Assembly (NCBI GenBank): GCA_963971425.1 | Contig: OZ020519.1 | Coordinates: 21,907,397-21,971,396 of the forward strand | DNA length: 64,000 nucleotides | Direction of reading: 5' to 3' | From: Bryoerythrophyllum caledonicum | Taxonomy: Eukaryota > Streptophyta > Bryopsida > Pottiales > Pottiaceae | Part shown: in pieces, positions 1-12,400 of the stretch | How the letters are laid out: every line of letters starts with the position of its first letter | Position numbering within the stretch: position 1 is the first letter of the stretch | Position numbers and translations under genes: made by a program | The notes under the pieces: model-generated | The model's database searches: none | Told to the model about the DNA's origin: nothing | The model's input: the letters and a program-made list of their open reading frames with translations, nothing else

Positions 1-3000
1 GGGCTTGTAAGCGGCGCCTATGCCACCCAACTTGCCCACATTTTGAGGAACCAAGGATGAAGACCCCTCTGCTCACGTGGAATGGTTTCTAGAGCTCCTC
101 ACTACTTGCCTCATCACCAACACTGATTATTTCCTAGTGTGGTTCTCGTGTACCTTGAAGGATGCCGCTTACGAGTGGCATAGGAATCACCCCCCCGACA
201 CCTTTGAGGATTGGGATAGCCTCATGAGGGCCTTTTTGGAGCACTTTAGACCCGAAGTAGGTCAAAGTAATGCTCTCACAACCCTAGCCGCGCTACGCCA
301 AGGTCCTGGGGAGGAAATCACGACCTACATTAGGAGATTCGAGCTAGTGGTTATAAGATTCGTGGGCAATCTCCTCACCAATGACACCTTAACCCAATTC
401 TTTATCCAAGAGTTCAACAATGAGGGAACCATTAGTGAGATTTTGAAGGTCCGCCCTACATCGTTAGACGCTGCCAAGGCACAAGCTAGGCTAATAGAGC
501 AAGTTGATCGAGACCAAGAGCGTATGTGTAGGAAGGAAGAGCACCACATCCCTAGTTTCATACCAATCCATGCCAAGGGCAAGAGACCAGCCCTAGAACC
601 TAACCAAGGAGCCACGGGTGCACAAGTTCCTATGTGGAACTACTATGCTCCATCCTTGAACGTTAGGCCACTAGTAGCTCTCCCCGAGCTCGCCTATCAT
701 GAAGAGCGGGGCACATGGAAGGAGGAAATGAAGAACGAAATCCTCCAATGCCAACAAGGCTTCCAGGACCAATTAGCTCAACAAATCAAGGCCATGCAAG
801 ACCAAATGGCCTTGTTGATTAAAAACCAAGTCCCTAACCCCACACCTCCACCCATAGAGTACGGTAGACATGCTTTGGGCCTATGGTGTACTCAATGTGG
901 TCAACCAGGCCATACCAATCCTTTTTGCACCACTCCAGTGGAAGCACCTCAAAACCAAGCCACTCAATCCCCGTATGTGCCTCCCGTAGGAACCAACCAC
1001 CGGCGGTAACTAACTATGTACCGCAAGGCTATGCACCTCCGAGGCAAGGTTATGGGGGACCTTTGAGACCACAATATGAAATCCATCACACGTGTCGCAA
1101 GAGGCACGCACCGGGGCAGTGTTGGGTCGAAATTGGAGTAGTATGTGGTAACTGTGGAGGTAATCACATTACCTAAGTGTGTCGTAGACCGGACAAGGTA
1201 ATTCCCATGCCCTTTCTACCAGGGAACTACCCTCAACAAGCTCAAGACCACTTGAGAGGTGCACGTAACCCACCTCCGATAATACCCTTAGGCCGCCTAG
1301 TCTCTATTACGACTACAACAATAACCTCCAAAATCAAACTCCTCCAGTGGGGGTTAATACCAAGGACGGTTACATCTCTATTAACCAAGGGCAAATCCAT
1401 GGGGGCCAACAAAACCAAGGGCAAAACCACGGTGGGCAACAAAACCAAGGCCCACAAGATGTTCGCTATGCCACCATGTCAAGTGAAATGGTTTCCACGC
1501 ATACTCCTTCCCTCACTGAGCTCAATGTAGTCTTCCACGAGGTGAGCACAACCAAGGAGGCTAGAACTTGTGAGTTACCGGCATTAGCAGTCCAAACTCG
1601 GTCTAACCGGCGGGAACCTAGATATTCGAGTCTCACTCCACCCATACCGGAAGATAGTGAGACCTCAGAGGAAGATTCACCTCACTTCTCTGACCTAAAC
1701 AAAACCACCAAGGAGGCGGTGGAAGGCACTCGACTAGCCAACTTGAAGGCCTCCCATGGGACACCTAGGTCCCGAACACCAATATCTACCCCCCAAGAGA
1801 AATGAGAAGGTCCACCAATTCCTAGTCCGGATGTTAACGCATTCCCAGTTGTCAAGGAGCAAGTGGGAGAAGGACCTTATGACTTATGGGCGGATTTGAG
1901 TCGCCTTAAGGCGGACATTACCATTGCTCAACTATTAGAGGTATCACCACCTATGAGGAAAGTTCTTAGGTCGGGCACCCCAGTGAAGCGGAGGCCTAAA
2001 GCAAGGGTTAGGTTGGCGGCTCGGGTTAAATCCGCACACCCCAATATCGAGGTCAAGGCCGTTCAAATTGAGGTCTCAATCGTAGACAAGGTGGTGTCCA
2101 ACGTGCTAGTAGACGGTGGTAGTGGTTTGAACATTATGCCCCTCTCAACCATGGAGAAGTTGGGCCTAGACATCACGGAACCCTCACCGTACATCATCAA
2201 CATGGCTAATCAAAGCTCGGAGGCCCCGTTAGGCTAAATTAGTGGTTGTAAGGTTACCACGGGGGGAATAGAGTACTCCCTCACCTTTCAAGTCATTCGA
2301 ATGTACTCTAACAAGGAGGCATACCCCTTGCTACTAGGTAGGCCTTGGTTGCAAATTGCCAATGCCACGGTAGAATGGAGAGGACCGCAACCAAACATCA
2401 CTTGTGGTCCACCGGAGAACCCTACTACGGTCCATATCCAACCAAGTAGGCTAAGATTATGCCAGGGTTGCATGGGCTCGCCGGAGGATGAATTACAAGA
2501 GGTTCTAACAAAAGAGCCTTCCAAAAAAGTGAGGTTTGCGCCCCACAAGGCGGTGGATCGAGCCCAACCCTCGAAGGCCCACGTGTTGCCATTCAAGAGC
2601 ATGGAACCGGGCCTTTATGAGTGGGTTCCCACCGGAGAGTTTGTAGAATGGTTAAGGGAGCATCTCACCTCGAGTGCGGATGAAGCCATGTCCGTGCATT
2701 TCATGGAGAGTGAACTTATTGAGGTGGAAACCGAGTTGGAACCTAGCCTTATCTCCCTTCTCGATGACTTAGAACTCGCGGCGGTGTTTGGAATAGATGT
2801 CGATGGCACACAAGGGGACGAATTGGAGGTTTTGGTGGACGAAGGCCCTCTCAACCCTTCTCTCCATTTCCGAAGAACATCCACCGGTATTCTAGCTAGT
2901 GGTTCGGGGGCAACATACCCCCAAGTTCCGAATGATTGGTACAAGGGACCCACTTAATAACCACACGTGCATCACAAGGATTGGAAGTTGATGGTGGTCT

Positions 3001-5866
3001 CTTACGACGAGGACGAGGTCTGTAGTATAAAGGTGGGGGTTGGATTGACCAAGGAAGAGATGGTGAAATACAAGTCACTAGTGGTCGAGTTTCGGGACAT
3101 TTTTGCATGGTCATACAAAGACCTCAAGGGCATTTCCTCGGCGGTGACACAACATCACATTCCCCTTCTCTCGGGTACTACTCCCATTAGACAAAAGGAG
3201 CGGCGTATGAATCCTAACCTACAACTCATTGTCAAGGCAGAGTTGGAGAAGCTACTCCAAGCGGGGTTCATTAAACCCGTGGAGATATCCGATTGGGTCT
3301 CCCCCATGGTGTTTGTTAAAAAGAAAAATGGGAAGCTTCGGGTGTGCATTGACTGTAGGAAACTCAACCACCACACCCAAAAAGACCACTTTCTCTTGCC
3401 ATTTATCAACACCATCTTAGATGAGGTAGGTGGCCATGAGCTGTATACGTTTATGGATGGCTACTTGGGCTACAATCAAATCTCCATTGCTCCCGAGGAC
3501 TATCACAAGACCGCCTTCACTACCCCATGGGGCACATTCATTTATTTGGTCATGCCTTTTGGGCTTTGTAATGCCCCTTCCGCATTCCAAAGGGCCATGA
3601 CCTATGCCTTTTCAGACCTATTGCATAAATCGATGACGGTGTTCATTGATGATTTTAGCACCCAGTCCATGAAGGACAACCACCTCGTGTGGGTGAGGCA
3701 AAGTTTTGAGAGGTGTAGGCGCACCTATATCGCTCTCAATCCCGAAAAAAACTTCCTTGCCATAGAGAAGGGAGTCTTGCTAGGATTTGTGGTCTCCAAG
3801 GACGGTAGAGAGCCGGATCCCGACAAGGTGAAGGTCATCGTGGAGTTAAACCCTTCCACAAACGTCAAAGAGATACAAAAAACCCTAGGACACATAGGGT
3901 GGTATCGGGAGGTTATCCATGACTATGCCACGAAGTCCATGCCTATCACTATACTCATCCAAAAGAACGTGAGGTTCGAGTGAACCCCAAATTGCCAAGA
4001 AGCCTTTGAGGTTTTGAAGGGGGAATTAACCACCTACCCGGTTTTGAGGCCCCCGAATTGGGAGTTGCCCTTCCACATCTTTTGCGATGCCTTGGCGGTG
4101 GCCGTAGGAAGCACCTTGTGCCAACCGGTGGGCCTTAATGGCAAGGACCACCCCATTGCCTTCGCAAGTAGGCAATTAAACCCCGCCGAAAAGAACTATA
4201 CCACCACCGAACGTGAATGTTTGGCAATGGTCTTTTCGGTCAAAAATTTTTGCCATTACTTGTTACTCAACCCCGTGGTGTTTTACGTGGACCACATGGC
4301 CATCAAGTACCTCATCAACAAGGCGGATTTAAGTGGCCGTTTAGCAAGGTGGGTCTTACTCTTGGAAGATTTTGACTACACGGTTGAGTACCGCTCGGGG
4401 AGGATGCACCTTCAAGCGGATCACCTCTCCCGCCTTTTGGAGGAAACTAGTGTAGTCCCCATTGATGAGGCCTTGATAGTTGAGGACTTGTTTAAAGTAT
4501 CCTCCATTCCCTCATGGTACAATTTAGTGGCCGAATTCCTTACCACCCACCTTCTATCAGATTCATTGTTCAAAAACGAGCATAGAAAGGTTCGCCTTTG
4601 TAGCCGCCACTTTACCATAGTGGGCGGCAAATTGTACCGCCACGGGATCGACGGCATCCTATGTCGATGTGTGACGTCTATGGAAATCTCCACAATCTTC
4701 TCGGCCTGCCATGACAGTGCATGTGGAGGGCACTTCTCTAGGACCTTGACGGCCCAAAAAGTCCTTCGCGTACACCAAGCGGTGCGACGCTTGTCAACGG
4801 TATGCCCGAAATGACCTTCGAATGAGCATGCTATTACGCGTATCCTTGCTCTTGGTCCCATTCGAGAAGTGGGGTATTGACTACGTGAGAGAGGTACATC
4901 TTAGTTCTTCTAGTGGCATGAAACACATAGTGGTGGCAACCGAGTATCTCACCAAATGGGCCGAGGCTCGAGCCGTGAAGACCAATGATGCTAACGAGGC
5001 GGCCAAGTTTTTGTTCAAACAAATCATTACCCGGTTCGGTTGTTCCAAGATCCTCATTAGTGATAGAGGAAAGCATTTTTTGAACGAGATGATCGAAGCC
5101 ATGACCAACTGGTTCAAGATCAACCACTGTAAAACAACTCCTTATCACCCTCAAACCAATGGGCACACCAAACGGGTCAACCAAACCCTCGTGAATATTT
5201 TGAGGAAGACGGTCACCGATTCCAAGAGGGATTGGGACACTAAACTCCCCGCTGCATTATGGGCCTACCGAACCACGTTCAAGGTGACCACACACGCTAC
5301 ACCCTTTTCGTTGGTGTATGGCATTGAAGCCATTTTACCAATTGAGTTCGAGATCCCCTCTCTGCGAGTGGCCGTGACCAAACGATGGTCCATGGCCACG
5401 TCCTTAGCCGATCGGTTAGAACGACTGGAGGAGCTCGATGAGATGCGCCGGTGGAGCGCCTAAAACATGGAAGCCATCCAACAGAGGAAGAAGATTGCCT
5501 TCGACAAACGGAACAAGGTCTGGTCATTGAGACCGGGAATGCTAGTCCTCCTCCAAGACACGACGAGATTGGATTTTCCAGGCAAGTTCGACGCCTTGTG
5601 GTTGGGACCCTATCTCGCGAAGGAGGTCTTCCCCAACAACTCCGTTCAACTCCAAACCCTTAACGGCGAGGAATTCCCCACGCCAACATCGGGCAACCGA
5701 TGCAAAGAGTACAAGGTGTGATTTGCTCACAACCTTCACAATTGGACCTCCCAATTTTGGTTACAACCATGGTCCATTCAAACACAAAGAGATGGGACTT
5801 GACCGTGTGCCCATGAGCAAGAGTTGGGTTCTCCGCCTCTTTGAGTTGTCCCAGATGGCCGCCATG
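1..5866 (+). mobile_element. Ty3/gypsy retrotransposon, internal region, old copy cut by the window edge
   Basis: This is the internal region of a gypsy element read on the + strand, closely related to the full-length copy at 12401-25390. In order it shows a gag domain (W-Y/H-R-N-H-P-P motif near 180), a zinc knuckle C-x2-C-x4-H-x4-C near 890-930, a protease-like V-D-G-G-S region near 2115, reverse transcriptase with F-I-D-D near 3645, RNase H near 4085, and an integrase core near 4870-5180. The 5' LTR lies outside the window. The coding region is broken in roughly ten places, so it is a fossil and clearly older than the full-length copy. No chromodomain is visible after the integrase, which fits a non-chromovirus (Athila/Tat-like) lineage; that lineage call is inference. 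Confidence 0.9.
77..5721 (+). pseudogene. gag-pol remnant of the left gypsy copy
   Basis: Gag, protease, reverse transcriptase, RNase H and integrase segments follow one another in the usual Ty3/gypsy order. They match the minus-strand polyprotein at 15164-21274 almost domain for domain. The reading frame is interrupted about ten times, so no functional polyprotein is expected. The N-terminus of gag, as seen in the full copy, begins before the window or in its first bases. Confidence 0.85.
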
Positions 5867-6770
5867 TGTGAGCCGCAAAAACGGCCCACGATGACGAATG
5901 GACCACGCATCGTGTCCATAAAGGTTAACAAGTAGTAGAAACGGGTCATTCCATTGGACTAGCTTGTGATTTTTTACCAAAATGGTTATATCGCCTTTCC
6001 AGGCGCTACTTCCTAGAATAGGAGCCACATTGTGGCAACCAAGAATTTTATAAAGTTAACCAAAAAATAAATAGAAAGGAAAAAATAAAGAAAAGGTTAG
6101 AAAAGACAAAAACAATAGAAAAGAATTAAAATTAGAAGTGGTGGAGAAGAATTTACCTCCTACCGAGTCGGGGACCGCAAGTGGCCACGGTGAGGAAATC
6201 ACGGGAAAAAATTAGGAGAAGAAGAAGAATGATGGGAGGTGAAAAGAAAAAGAACGAGGTGTTAAAAGCCCTTAAAAAATAGTCAAGGGCGTCCAAAAGG
6301 AAGTGGGAAAAAACCCTCAGCATCACTTGGTAAATTAGTCCTAATCCCACACAAGGGAGATTCAATTTAGGTAGAGTAGTTAGATTTAGCATCCTTGGAA
6401 TTAGCTTAATAGCTCACTTATTGGTGATCATGCACACACCATGTGGCATGAAGTTAAAGTAGGAGATTTAGATATTCCTTGGTTAGTGGGACACCCACTT
6501 TTGTTAATGCAAGGGTGGCACGGAATTAGTTAGACATAGGTTTATGGGTTTTTTATGAAGAAGGTCATTAATGGAAGAAGGCAAAGGCGGCGGGGAACAC
6601 CCTTTGGAACGCAAGGGGAGCAAATGAGCTTGGGGGTTACCCCCTGGGAGACTCCCATTATTCGTGTCTATAACTGAAGGATAGAGAGATATGAGAGTGA
6701 GGGAATGTAGGAGTGTGGACAGGAGGTGAGCCGGAAGCTCCCGCTGTAGGACTCAATTTCAGAGAGGAAG
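5867..6770 (+). repeat. Truncated 3' LTR of the left gypsy copy
   Basis: The LTR starts with TGTGAGCCGCAAAAACGG directly after the same C-C-A-T-G junction that borders the LTR of the full-length copy. It can be followed in diverged form for about 900 bp, through the landmarks TCACTTATTGGTGATCATGC and GTGGGACACCCACTT. It then gives way to the 38-bp minisatellite near 6770, without the 185-bp internal repeats or the far LTR end seen in the other copies. The right border is approximate. The loss suggests deletion or replacement by the expanding minisatellite. Confidence 0.7.
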
Positions 6771-7876
6771 AACAGCAACGGGAAGAACACGATCAGGAAG
6801 AAAGAACGAGCAGCAATAGGAAGAACACAATCACCAAGAAAGGATGAGCAGCAACACGAGAAAACCATCACGACGAGAGGACGAGCAGCAACAGGAAGAG
6901 TACGATCACCAAGAGAGGACAAGCAGCAACAGGAAGAGTACGATCTCGAAGAGCGGACCAATAGCAAGAGAAAAAACACGATCAAGAAGAGAGGACGAGC
7001 AACAAGAGGAAGAACACGATCACGGAGAGAGGACGAGCAGCAAGACGAAGAACACGATCACGAAGAAAGGACGAGCAGCAAGAGGAAGAACACGATCACG
7101 GAGAGAGGACGAGCAGCAAGACGAAGAACACGATCACGAAGAGAGGACGAGCACCAACAAGAAGAACATGATCACAAAGAGAGGACAAGCAGCAACATGA
7201 AGAACACGATCACGAAGAGAGGACAACTAGCAACAGGAAGAACATGATCACAAAGAGAGGACGAGCAGCAACAGAAAGAACATGATCACAAAGAGAGGAC
7301 TAGCAGCAAGAGGAAGAACACGCTCACAAAGAGAGGACAAGCAACAATAGGAAGAACATGATCACGAAGACAGGACGAGCAGCAAGAGGAAGTACACGAT
7401 CACAAAGAAAGGACAAGCAACAAGAGGAAGAACACGATTACGAAGAGAGGACGAGCAGCAACAGGAAGAATATGATCACGAAGAGAGGACCAGCAGCAAG
7501 AGAAAGAACACGATCACGAAGAGAGGATTAGCACCAAGAGGAAGAACACGATCACAAAGAGGAGACGAGCAGCAACAGAAAGAACACGATCACCAAGAGA
7601 GGACGAGCAGCAATAGGGAGACACGTTTACGTAAAGAGGACGAGCAACAACAAGATGAACACGATCACAGAGAGAAGACGAGCAGCAAGAGGAAAAACAC
7701 GATCACGAAGAGAAGACGAGCCGCAACATGAAGAACAATATCACGAAGAGAGGACAAGCAGCAATTGGAAGAACACGATCACGAAGAGAGGACGAGCAGC
7801 TAGACGAAGAACACGATCACGAAGAGAGAACGAGCACCAACAAGAAGAACATGATCACAAAGAGAGGACGAGCAGC
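6770..7876. repeat. 38-bp minisatellite array, segment 1
   Basis: This is a tandem array of an imperfect 38-bp unit with core GAAGAACACGATCACGAAGA followed by GAGGACGAGCAGCAAGAG. Successive CACGAT landmarks are 38 bp apart (for example 6977 and 7015). About 29 units are present, with many single-base variants. The + strand is purine-rich. The segment ends at 7876, where element A has inserted inside a unit. Because 38 is not a multiple of three, several frames read open by composition alone, so long ORFs here are not evidence of genes. Confidence 0.92.
7867..7876. repeat. Target-site duplication of element A, left copy
   Basis: GACGAGCAGC at 7867-7876 is repeated at 39442-39451 just outside the opposite TIR. 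The next bases of the interrupted minisatellite unit (AACATGAAG) follow only the right copy, as expected for a true duplication. The length is 9 or 10 bp, depending on which side one G belongs to. A 9-10 bp duplication is typical of MULE elements. Confidence 0.75.
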
Positions 7877-7985
7877 GGAAGAAGCTATCTTGCGTGCGGT
7901 GAGGCGTGAGCGGTGAGCGGTGAGGCATGAGCAGTGAGCAGTGCGACGTGAGCAGTGAGACATGAGCGGTGACCGGTGAGCGGTA
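7877..7985 (+). repeat. Left TIR and subterminal repeats of element A
   Basis: The first 18 bases (GGAAGAAGCTATCTTGCG) match the reverse complement of the right end at 14 of 18 positions. About 90 bp of degenerate GTGAGCG / GTGAGCAGT tandem repeats follow, again mirrored at the right end. Terminal plus subterminal repeats are usual transposase-binding regions in MULEs; binding here is inferred. Confidence 0.8.
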
Positions 7986-8598
7986 AGAAAAAAGTTTGTA
8001 AAAAGTTTCTTAAAATTGTCACTTTTTCACCATATGGAAGTAACTTTTTGACTATACGAAAGTAACTTTTTTTCTATACGATAGTATTTGAACTACAAGA
8101 ACTGAACATTATATTGGGGAACAAAATATGAAATAAGGATTCCAAGAGGGCCTTATGACCGAAAAAAGGGCACGACAATTTCACGGAAATGACCGTGGAC
8201 CTGAAACACGGTTTATGGTCCTTCAAAAAGTGTTTGAGGTCCATACTTCAACGATGGTCCGAGACGACCATAAACTACCCCGGGGAAAATGTCAGATATC
8301 AAGAACAATGAGGTCTAGGGTTCGATTCCTTGTAAAATCTTATACTTGACGAGATAGGCGATAGTAGGCAATTGCAGGAACGACTCCTACCCCGGGAAAC
8401 AAAAAAAAAACGAAAAAAACGAAAAAAAAAGCCTCTAGAAAAAAATGTGAAAAAATGTGAAAAAAAAAAATCTCAAAAAAACATTGAACGATTCTAGAAC
8501 ACTTCAAATTCTTGCCAATACAGCGGTGGCCCTGTAGTCTCACCGTCTCATATATATTATAGAAAATAGGTACAAGGGATACTTCGGGTTTGGGGTCA
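7986..8598. other. Element A left subterminal non-coding region
   Basis: No gene is visible. The stretch holds a possible RNA polymerase III B box (GGGTTCGATTCC near 8310) followed by an A-rich run at 8400-8470, which could be a degraded tRNA-derived SINE (weak). A short block at 8523-8543 (GGTGGCCCT-GTAGTCTCACC, then an ATATATAT run) recurs at both ends of element B, just beyond the gene 3' ends. Confidence 0.55.
8523..8543 (+). promoter_or_regulatory. Conserved subterminal block, copy in element A
   Basis: The sequence GGTGGCCCT followed by GTAGTCTCACC lies just past the transposase 3' end. Closely similar copies lie past the methyltransferase gene (50355-50377) and past the transposase gene (62055-62077, opposite orientation) of element B. 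It may be a 3'-end processing signal or a protein-binding site; the function is unknown. Confidence 0.45.
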
Positions 8599-9619
8599 CT
8601 AGGTGCAACCCTCTTTCTGAAGCAAGACTTCGAGAACGCGCTTAATCTCGTTGAAGCTAAAACTAGGGGCGTGCATGAAGACATTCACCTCCAGATCTAG
8701 CTCACAAATAATGGTGAAGATAAAATAAAGGTGTTTGCAGTAACACCACTGAGGACGTCTACCAAGAGACTTGCTGGACATCTCCTTGAAAGACAGGCAG
8801 TCACAACTAGGAAATTGACAGATAGAGATCATGTAGTTTGAAACCTTAGTTATGGATTTGGACTCGAACGAGAGAATGCAGCCAAAGGCAGGGTCAGGGA
8901 GCATAAGAAGGTTACTGACTTTTCTAAAAATCGAAAGCGCAGATGCGCAGGTGTTTCGATGTCTTGTGGTTGGGGCCTTCGGATTCCGGCGGACGTTCTT
9001 GCTGAATCTCCGTTTTGGATGCTCATCTGAGTTCACCGGAGTTGGAACAGATTTCAGGTCAAATATTGCACCATCCTGAGAGAACAACTTCCGGGGAGAG
9101 AGCATTACGCGTTCCGCGAGTCAAAAACCTGCATTTCCAAGTCGTAGAATCTCGGCCTTCGTAAGGGACGTGCCAGCTTTCACCGGCCAAACGTCAGGGA
9201 CCGCTGGCTTAGAAATTACCCAGTCCCTTTTTGATCCCATCACACAGCGATTGATGTCATCGTTACAGAAGAAAAACTGCATCTTATCAAGCCGCGTCTT
9301 CTTATAGTTCTTCATCATGCCAGTGTAAGTTGGTGCGGCAGTACTCTTGTTGTTCTGCACAATTCGAGCAGTACACTTCTTCTTCGTACCAACCTGTTGG
9401 GCAAAACAGGCTTTCGCTGATGTCCTCAGAAGCCTAGCAATATGCCACTTGCTCTCGTCACAGGCAGTCTCCAACACACCCATATTACACGTTACCCTTG
9501 ATGATGTTCTTGGTGTAGGGGTATTGGCGAGATACGTTGGAGCTTCCGCAACTATTGAATACACACAATCATCAGTGGTAAGGTCCACGGTAATTCGTGA
9601 AGACGCCCTTGTCGCGACC
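8599..9619 (-). pseudogene. Transposase of element A, C-terminal segment with SWIM zinc finger
   Basis: This is the downstream part of exon 2 of the element A transposase, separated from the rest by gypsy insertions. Its protein matches residues of the intact element B transposase throughout, for example the P-D-V-W-P-V-K block and the SWIM finger C-D-C ... C-K-H-L-Y-F. SWIM fingers (CxC...CxH) are common at the C-terminus of MULE transposases and bind DNA or protein. An in-frame TGA at 9121-9123 precedes the SWIM part, so a protein ending there would lack the finger. The solo LTR at 9620 interrupts the upstream side with duplication CGACC (9615-9619). The gene end at 8599 aligns with the end of the B protein. 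Confidence 0.85.
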
Positions 9620-12159
9620 TGTGAGCCAAATAAACCGCCCCCTAATGGGGTGGCTTATCTTGAACACAAGATCCTACATATGGGATGCAGCCCCTTGTGC
9701 AAACATACTTTAACCATTCATACAAGCATGATGACCCAAGGCGTGGTCACTTAAGAGGGTTCGTTAATAATTAGTGATGTGATGGTTGAATTGAGCCTTA
9801 GGTTGAATCCAACCTTTAGACAAGCGTAAATTCCGCCTCAAAGCTTTGTTTCCAATGTTTTAAAGCTCCATTAGGTTCAATTTTGCCTTGTGAACTTGAT
9901 TAGCACCTTAACCACCAATTCCAGGCCCAAGTGCGACCCTAACAGCAGCAACCAGCAGACAGGCTCCTCTTTTTATGTTAAAAGTTTAATTCTTCATTAT
10001 CTTCGTGATTATGACTCCGTTTTTTACGTTTGTTTTTTGTATTCTTATTAGTTTTTCTTGCTTAACACGATGGCAGCCTTCAATTGATCATTTGACTCGA
10101 CCCTGGACCTCCCAGCCTGCGACCAGCAGTGCACCTTCAACATATGACTTTATTCAAGATCATGCACCACATTCCTATGCATGTATCACATTCATTCACA
10201 CAAAAATCCACCCAGCCTTACTAAGAGTGAGCCTCCTGCTGTGTTCACTTACTAATGGCGCTCTAATCGGTTATTTAGTTGAATATATAGCAAACCCTAA
10301 TTCTACCGAAAAATTGGCAGCGCTTCCGCGTGGTTTTTGTATTTAGAAAATTAGGGTTCAAGTCATACACATGGAATTGAAGAGGTTCGAGGGAGAAAAG
10401 AAAAGGGGCTCCCTGATTTAATTCGGTTCACCCTCCATCCTTAGCCTTCGACTTGCTTGGTCAGCTCGTGATCTTGCTCCTCTTGTTCAGCTCGTGATCT
10501 TGCTCCTCTTGTTCAGCTCGTGATCTTGCTCCTCTTGTTGGTGCTCTTCACTCTGCAGCCCGTATCTTCGTCGTCACAGCTCCGATCCGCGCGTTCTTGA
10601 GCTTGTTGGAAAGCCAACGTTCTAATCTATCTACTCCTAAAATCTTAGCCTAATTGGACAATAACTCCGCTACTGACGAGGGAAAACCTGAGGCCGTATG
10701 AGATCCGCCACCGATCCTCCAGCTGGTCGTCCTCACTCTGCCGCCCGTATCTTTGTCGTCACAGCTTCGATCCGCACGTGTTTGAGCTTGTTGAAAAGCC
10801 AACGTTCTAATCTATCTACTCCTAAAATCTTAGCCTGATTGGACAAGAACTCCGCTACTGACGAGGGAAAACCTGAGGCCGTATGAGATTCGCCACCGAT
10901 CCTCCAGCTGGTCGTCCTCACTCCGCCGCCCGTATCTTCGTCGTCACAGCTCCGATCCGCGCGTTCTTGAGCTTGTTGGAAAGCCAACGTTCTAATCTAT
11001 CTACTCCTAAAATCTTAGCCTAATTGGACAAGAACTCCACTACTGACAAGGGAAAACCAGAGGCCGTATGAGATTCGCCACCGATCCTCCAGCTGGTCGT
11101 CCTCACTCCGCCGGCCGTATCTTCGTCGTCACAGCTCCAATCCGCGTGTTCTTGAGCTTGTTGGAAAGCCAACTTTCTAATCTATCTACTCTCCTGTTTT
11201 CGCAACGATTGAATCACATTCCAGCCCACAGGAGGGGGAAATCTGAACCCTACCTCTCTCTCTCCTTCCACACACCTCTCTCGGTTTCTTAGCTCCTACC
11301 AAACACCTCTCTCACTCCTACCTCCCACCCTTCGAATGAGCGCCCTCCAAGGGGGTAACCCCAATACCCTTGCTCCTTTCTTTGTTCCCAAGGTCGTTCC
11401 CTTCGTCGTTCACAGCCGCCAATTTGGGTGGGCACATTAATGGTCACACTAAACAACTAGTAACTAAAAAGCAATAATTCACTAGCCACCCTTGCATTTA
11501 ACACAAGTGGGTGTCCCACTAACCAAGGAATATCTAAATCTAAACTTTGACTCCATGCCACATGTGTGTGCATGATCTCAATAAGTGAGCTATTAGCTAA
11601 TTTTCAAAGGTGCAAAAATCTAATTTAACCTACCTAAATTGAATTCCCCTTGCTTGGGGTAATTCCTAATTTACTTAGTGATTGATGAGGATTCTTTTCC
11701 ACTTCTTTTTGGACCCTTTTAACTATTTTTTTTAAGGGCTTTTAACGCCCATTCTTTTTTCTTTTCTCCTCACCATCCTCCTTCTTCTTCTCCCATTTTT
11801 TTGGTTTCGTGATTTCTTCATCGTGACCGAATATGGTCTACAACTCGATAGGAGGTAAATTCTTCTCCACCACTACTCATTTTAATTCTTTTCTAATTTT
11901 CTTTTGTCTTTTTTCCCTTCTCTCTTTGCTTTTCTTTTCTGGTTTATTTCCCTTTTTTTTTCTTCCTTTTTGGCTAACTACATAAATTCCGCGATTGCCC
12001 ATAAATGACTCCTCTTTTAGTGAGGGGAAAGGCCACTTGGCCATTTTAATCAAAAAACCACGAGCTAGTCCATGGGATAACCCATTTTCACCACTCATTA
12101 GCCTTAATGGACCCGACGTGAGGTCCATTCATCACCGTGAGCCGTTTTTGCGGCTCACA
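9620..12159 (-). repeat. Solo LTR of the gypsy family, inside transposase exon 2 of element A
   Basis: A 2540-bp LTR runs from TGTGAGCCAAATAAACC to ...TTTTTGCGGCTCACA. It is flanked by the perfect 5-bp duplication CGACC (9615-9619 and 12160-12164) and has no internal region. That is the usual product of recombination between two LTRs. Strand is given in the sense of the full-length copy, whose genes run on the minus strand. Internally it carries four copies of a 185-bp tandem repeat (landmark CGTATCTTCGTCG at 10561, 10746, 10931 and 11116). The perfect duplication suggests a fairly recent insertion. Confidence 0.92.
10540..11190. repeat. 185-bp tandem repeats within the solo LTR
   Basis: About four units spaced exactly 185 bp each contain the landmarks CGTATCTTCGTCGTCACAG, GTTGGAAAGCCAAC and CTGACGAGGGAAAACC. 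Other LTRs of this family have about three (30290-30740) or about six to seven units (13080-14070). Copy number therefore varies, probably by unequal recombination or slippage during reverse transcription. A palindromic GTTGGAAAGCCAAC sits in every unit. The unit is not a multiple of three, so the minus-strand ORFs here are not taken as genes. Confidence 0.85.
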
Positions 12160-12400
12160 CGACCCTAGGACGTGAAACGCTAATCTTGTGTGGACGTTGA
12201 GAATCAAACTCAGATCCTGGAGGAAGGTCAGGCTTCCGTTTCAGGGACATGAAGACTTCCTCTCCTTCCAAATGCGGAGGGCGAGTGCAAAACTCAGCAA
12301 CTCCAGGCATGTTACAGAAAGCCTCATGAAGTGATTTTGAGTTCCCTGAACGTTGAGCAATCCGATGCGCAGCACGAAGTCGAAGCTCTTCCTTCCCAGG
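12160..12400 (-). pseudogene. Transposase of element A, middle segment stranded between two gypsy insertions
   Basis: Only about 236 bp of element A survives here, between the solo LTR and the full-length gypsy copy. Read on the minus strand it gives P-G-K-E-E-L-R-L-R, E-F-C-T-R-P-P-H-L-E-G-E-E-V and K-R-K-P-D-L-P. These match the matching part of exon 2 of the element B transposase (60700-60950). Its edges carry the duplications CGACC (12160-12164) and CCAGG (12396-12400). It joins the segments at 25391 and 9619 in order, showing that the two retrotransposons landed about 240 bp apart in the same exon. Confidence 0.85.

Noticed and set aside
10260-10350. Telomere-like AAACCCTAA motifs in the LTRs
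   Set aside because: They are single occurrences inside LTR sequence and do not form a tandem telomeric array.
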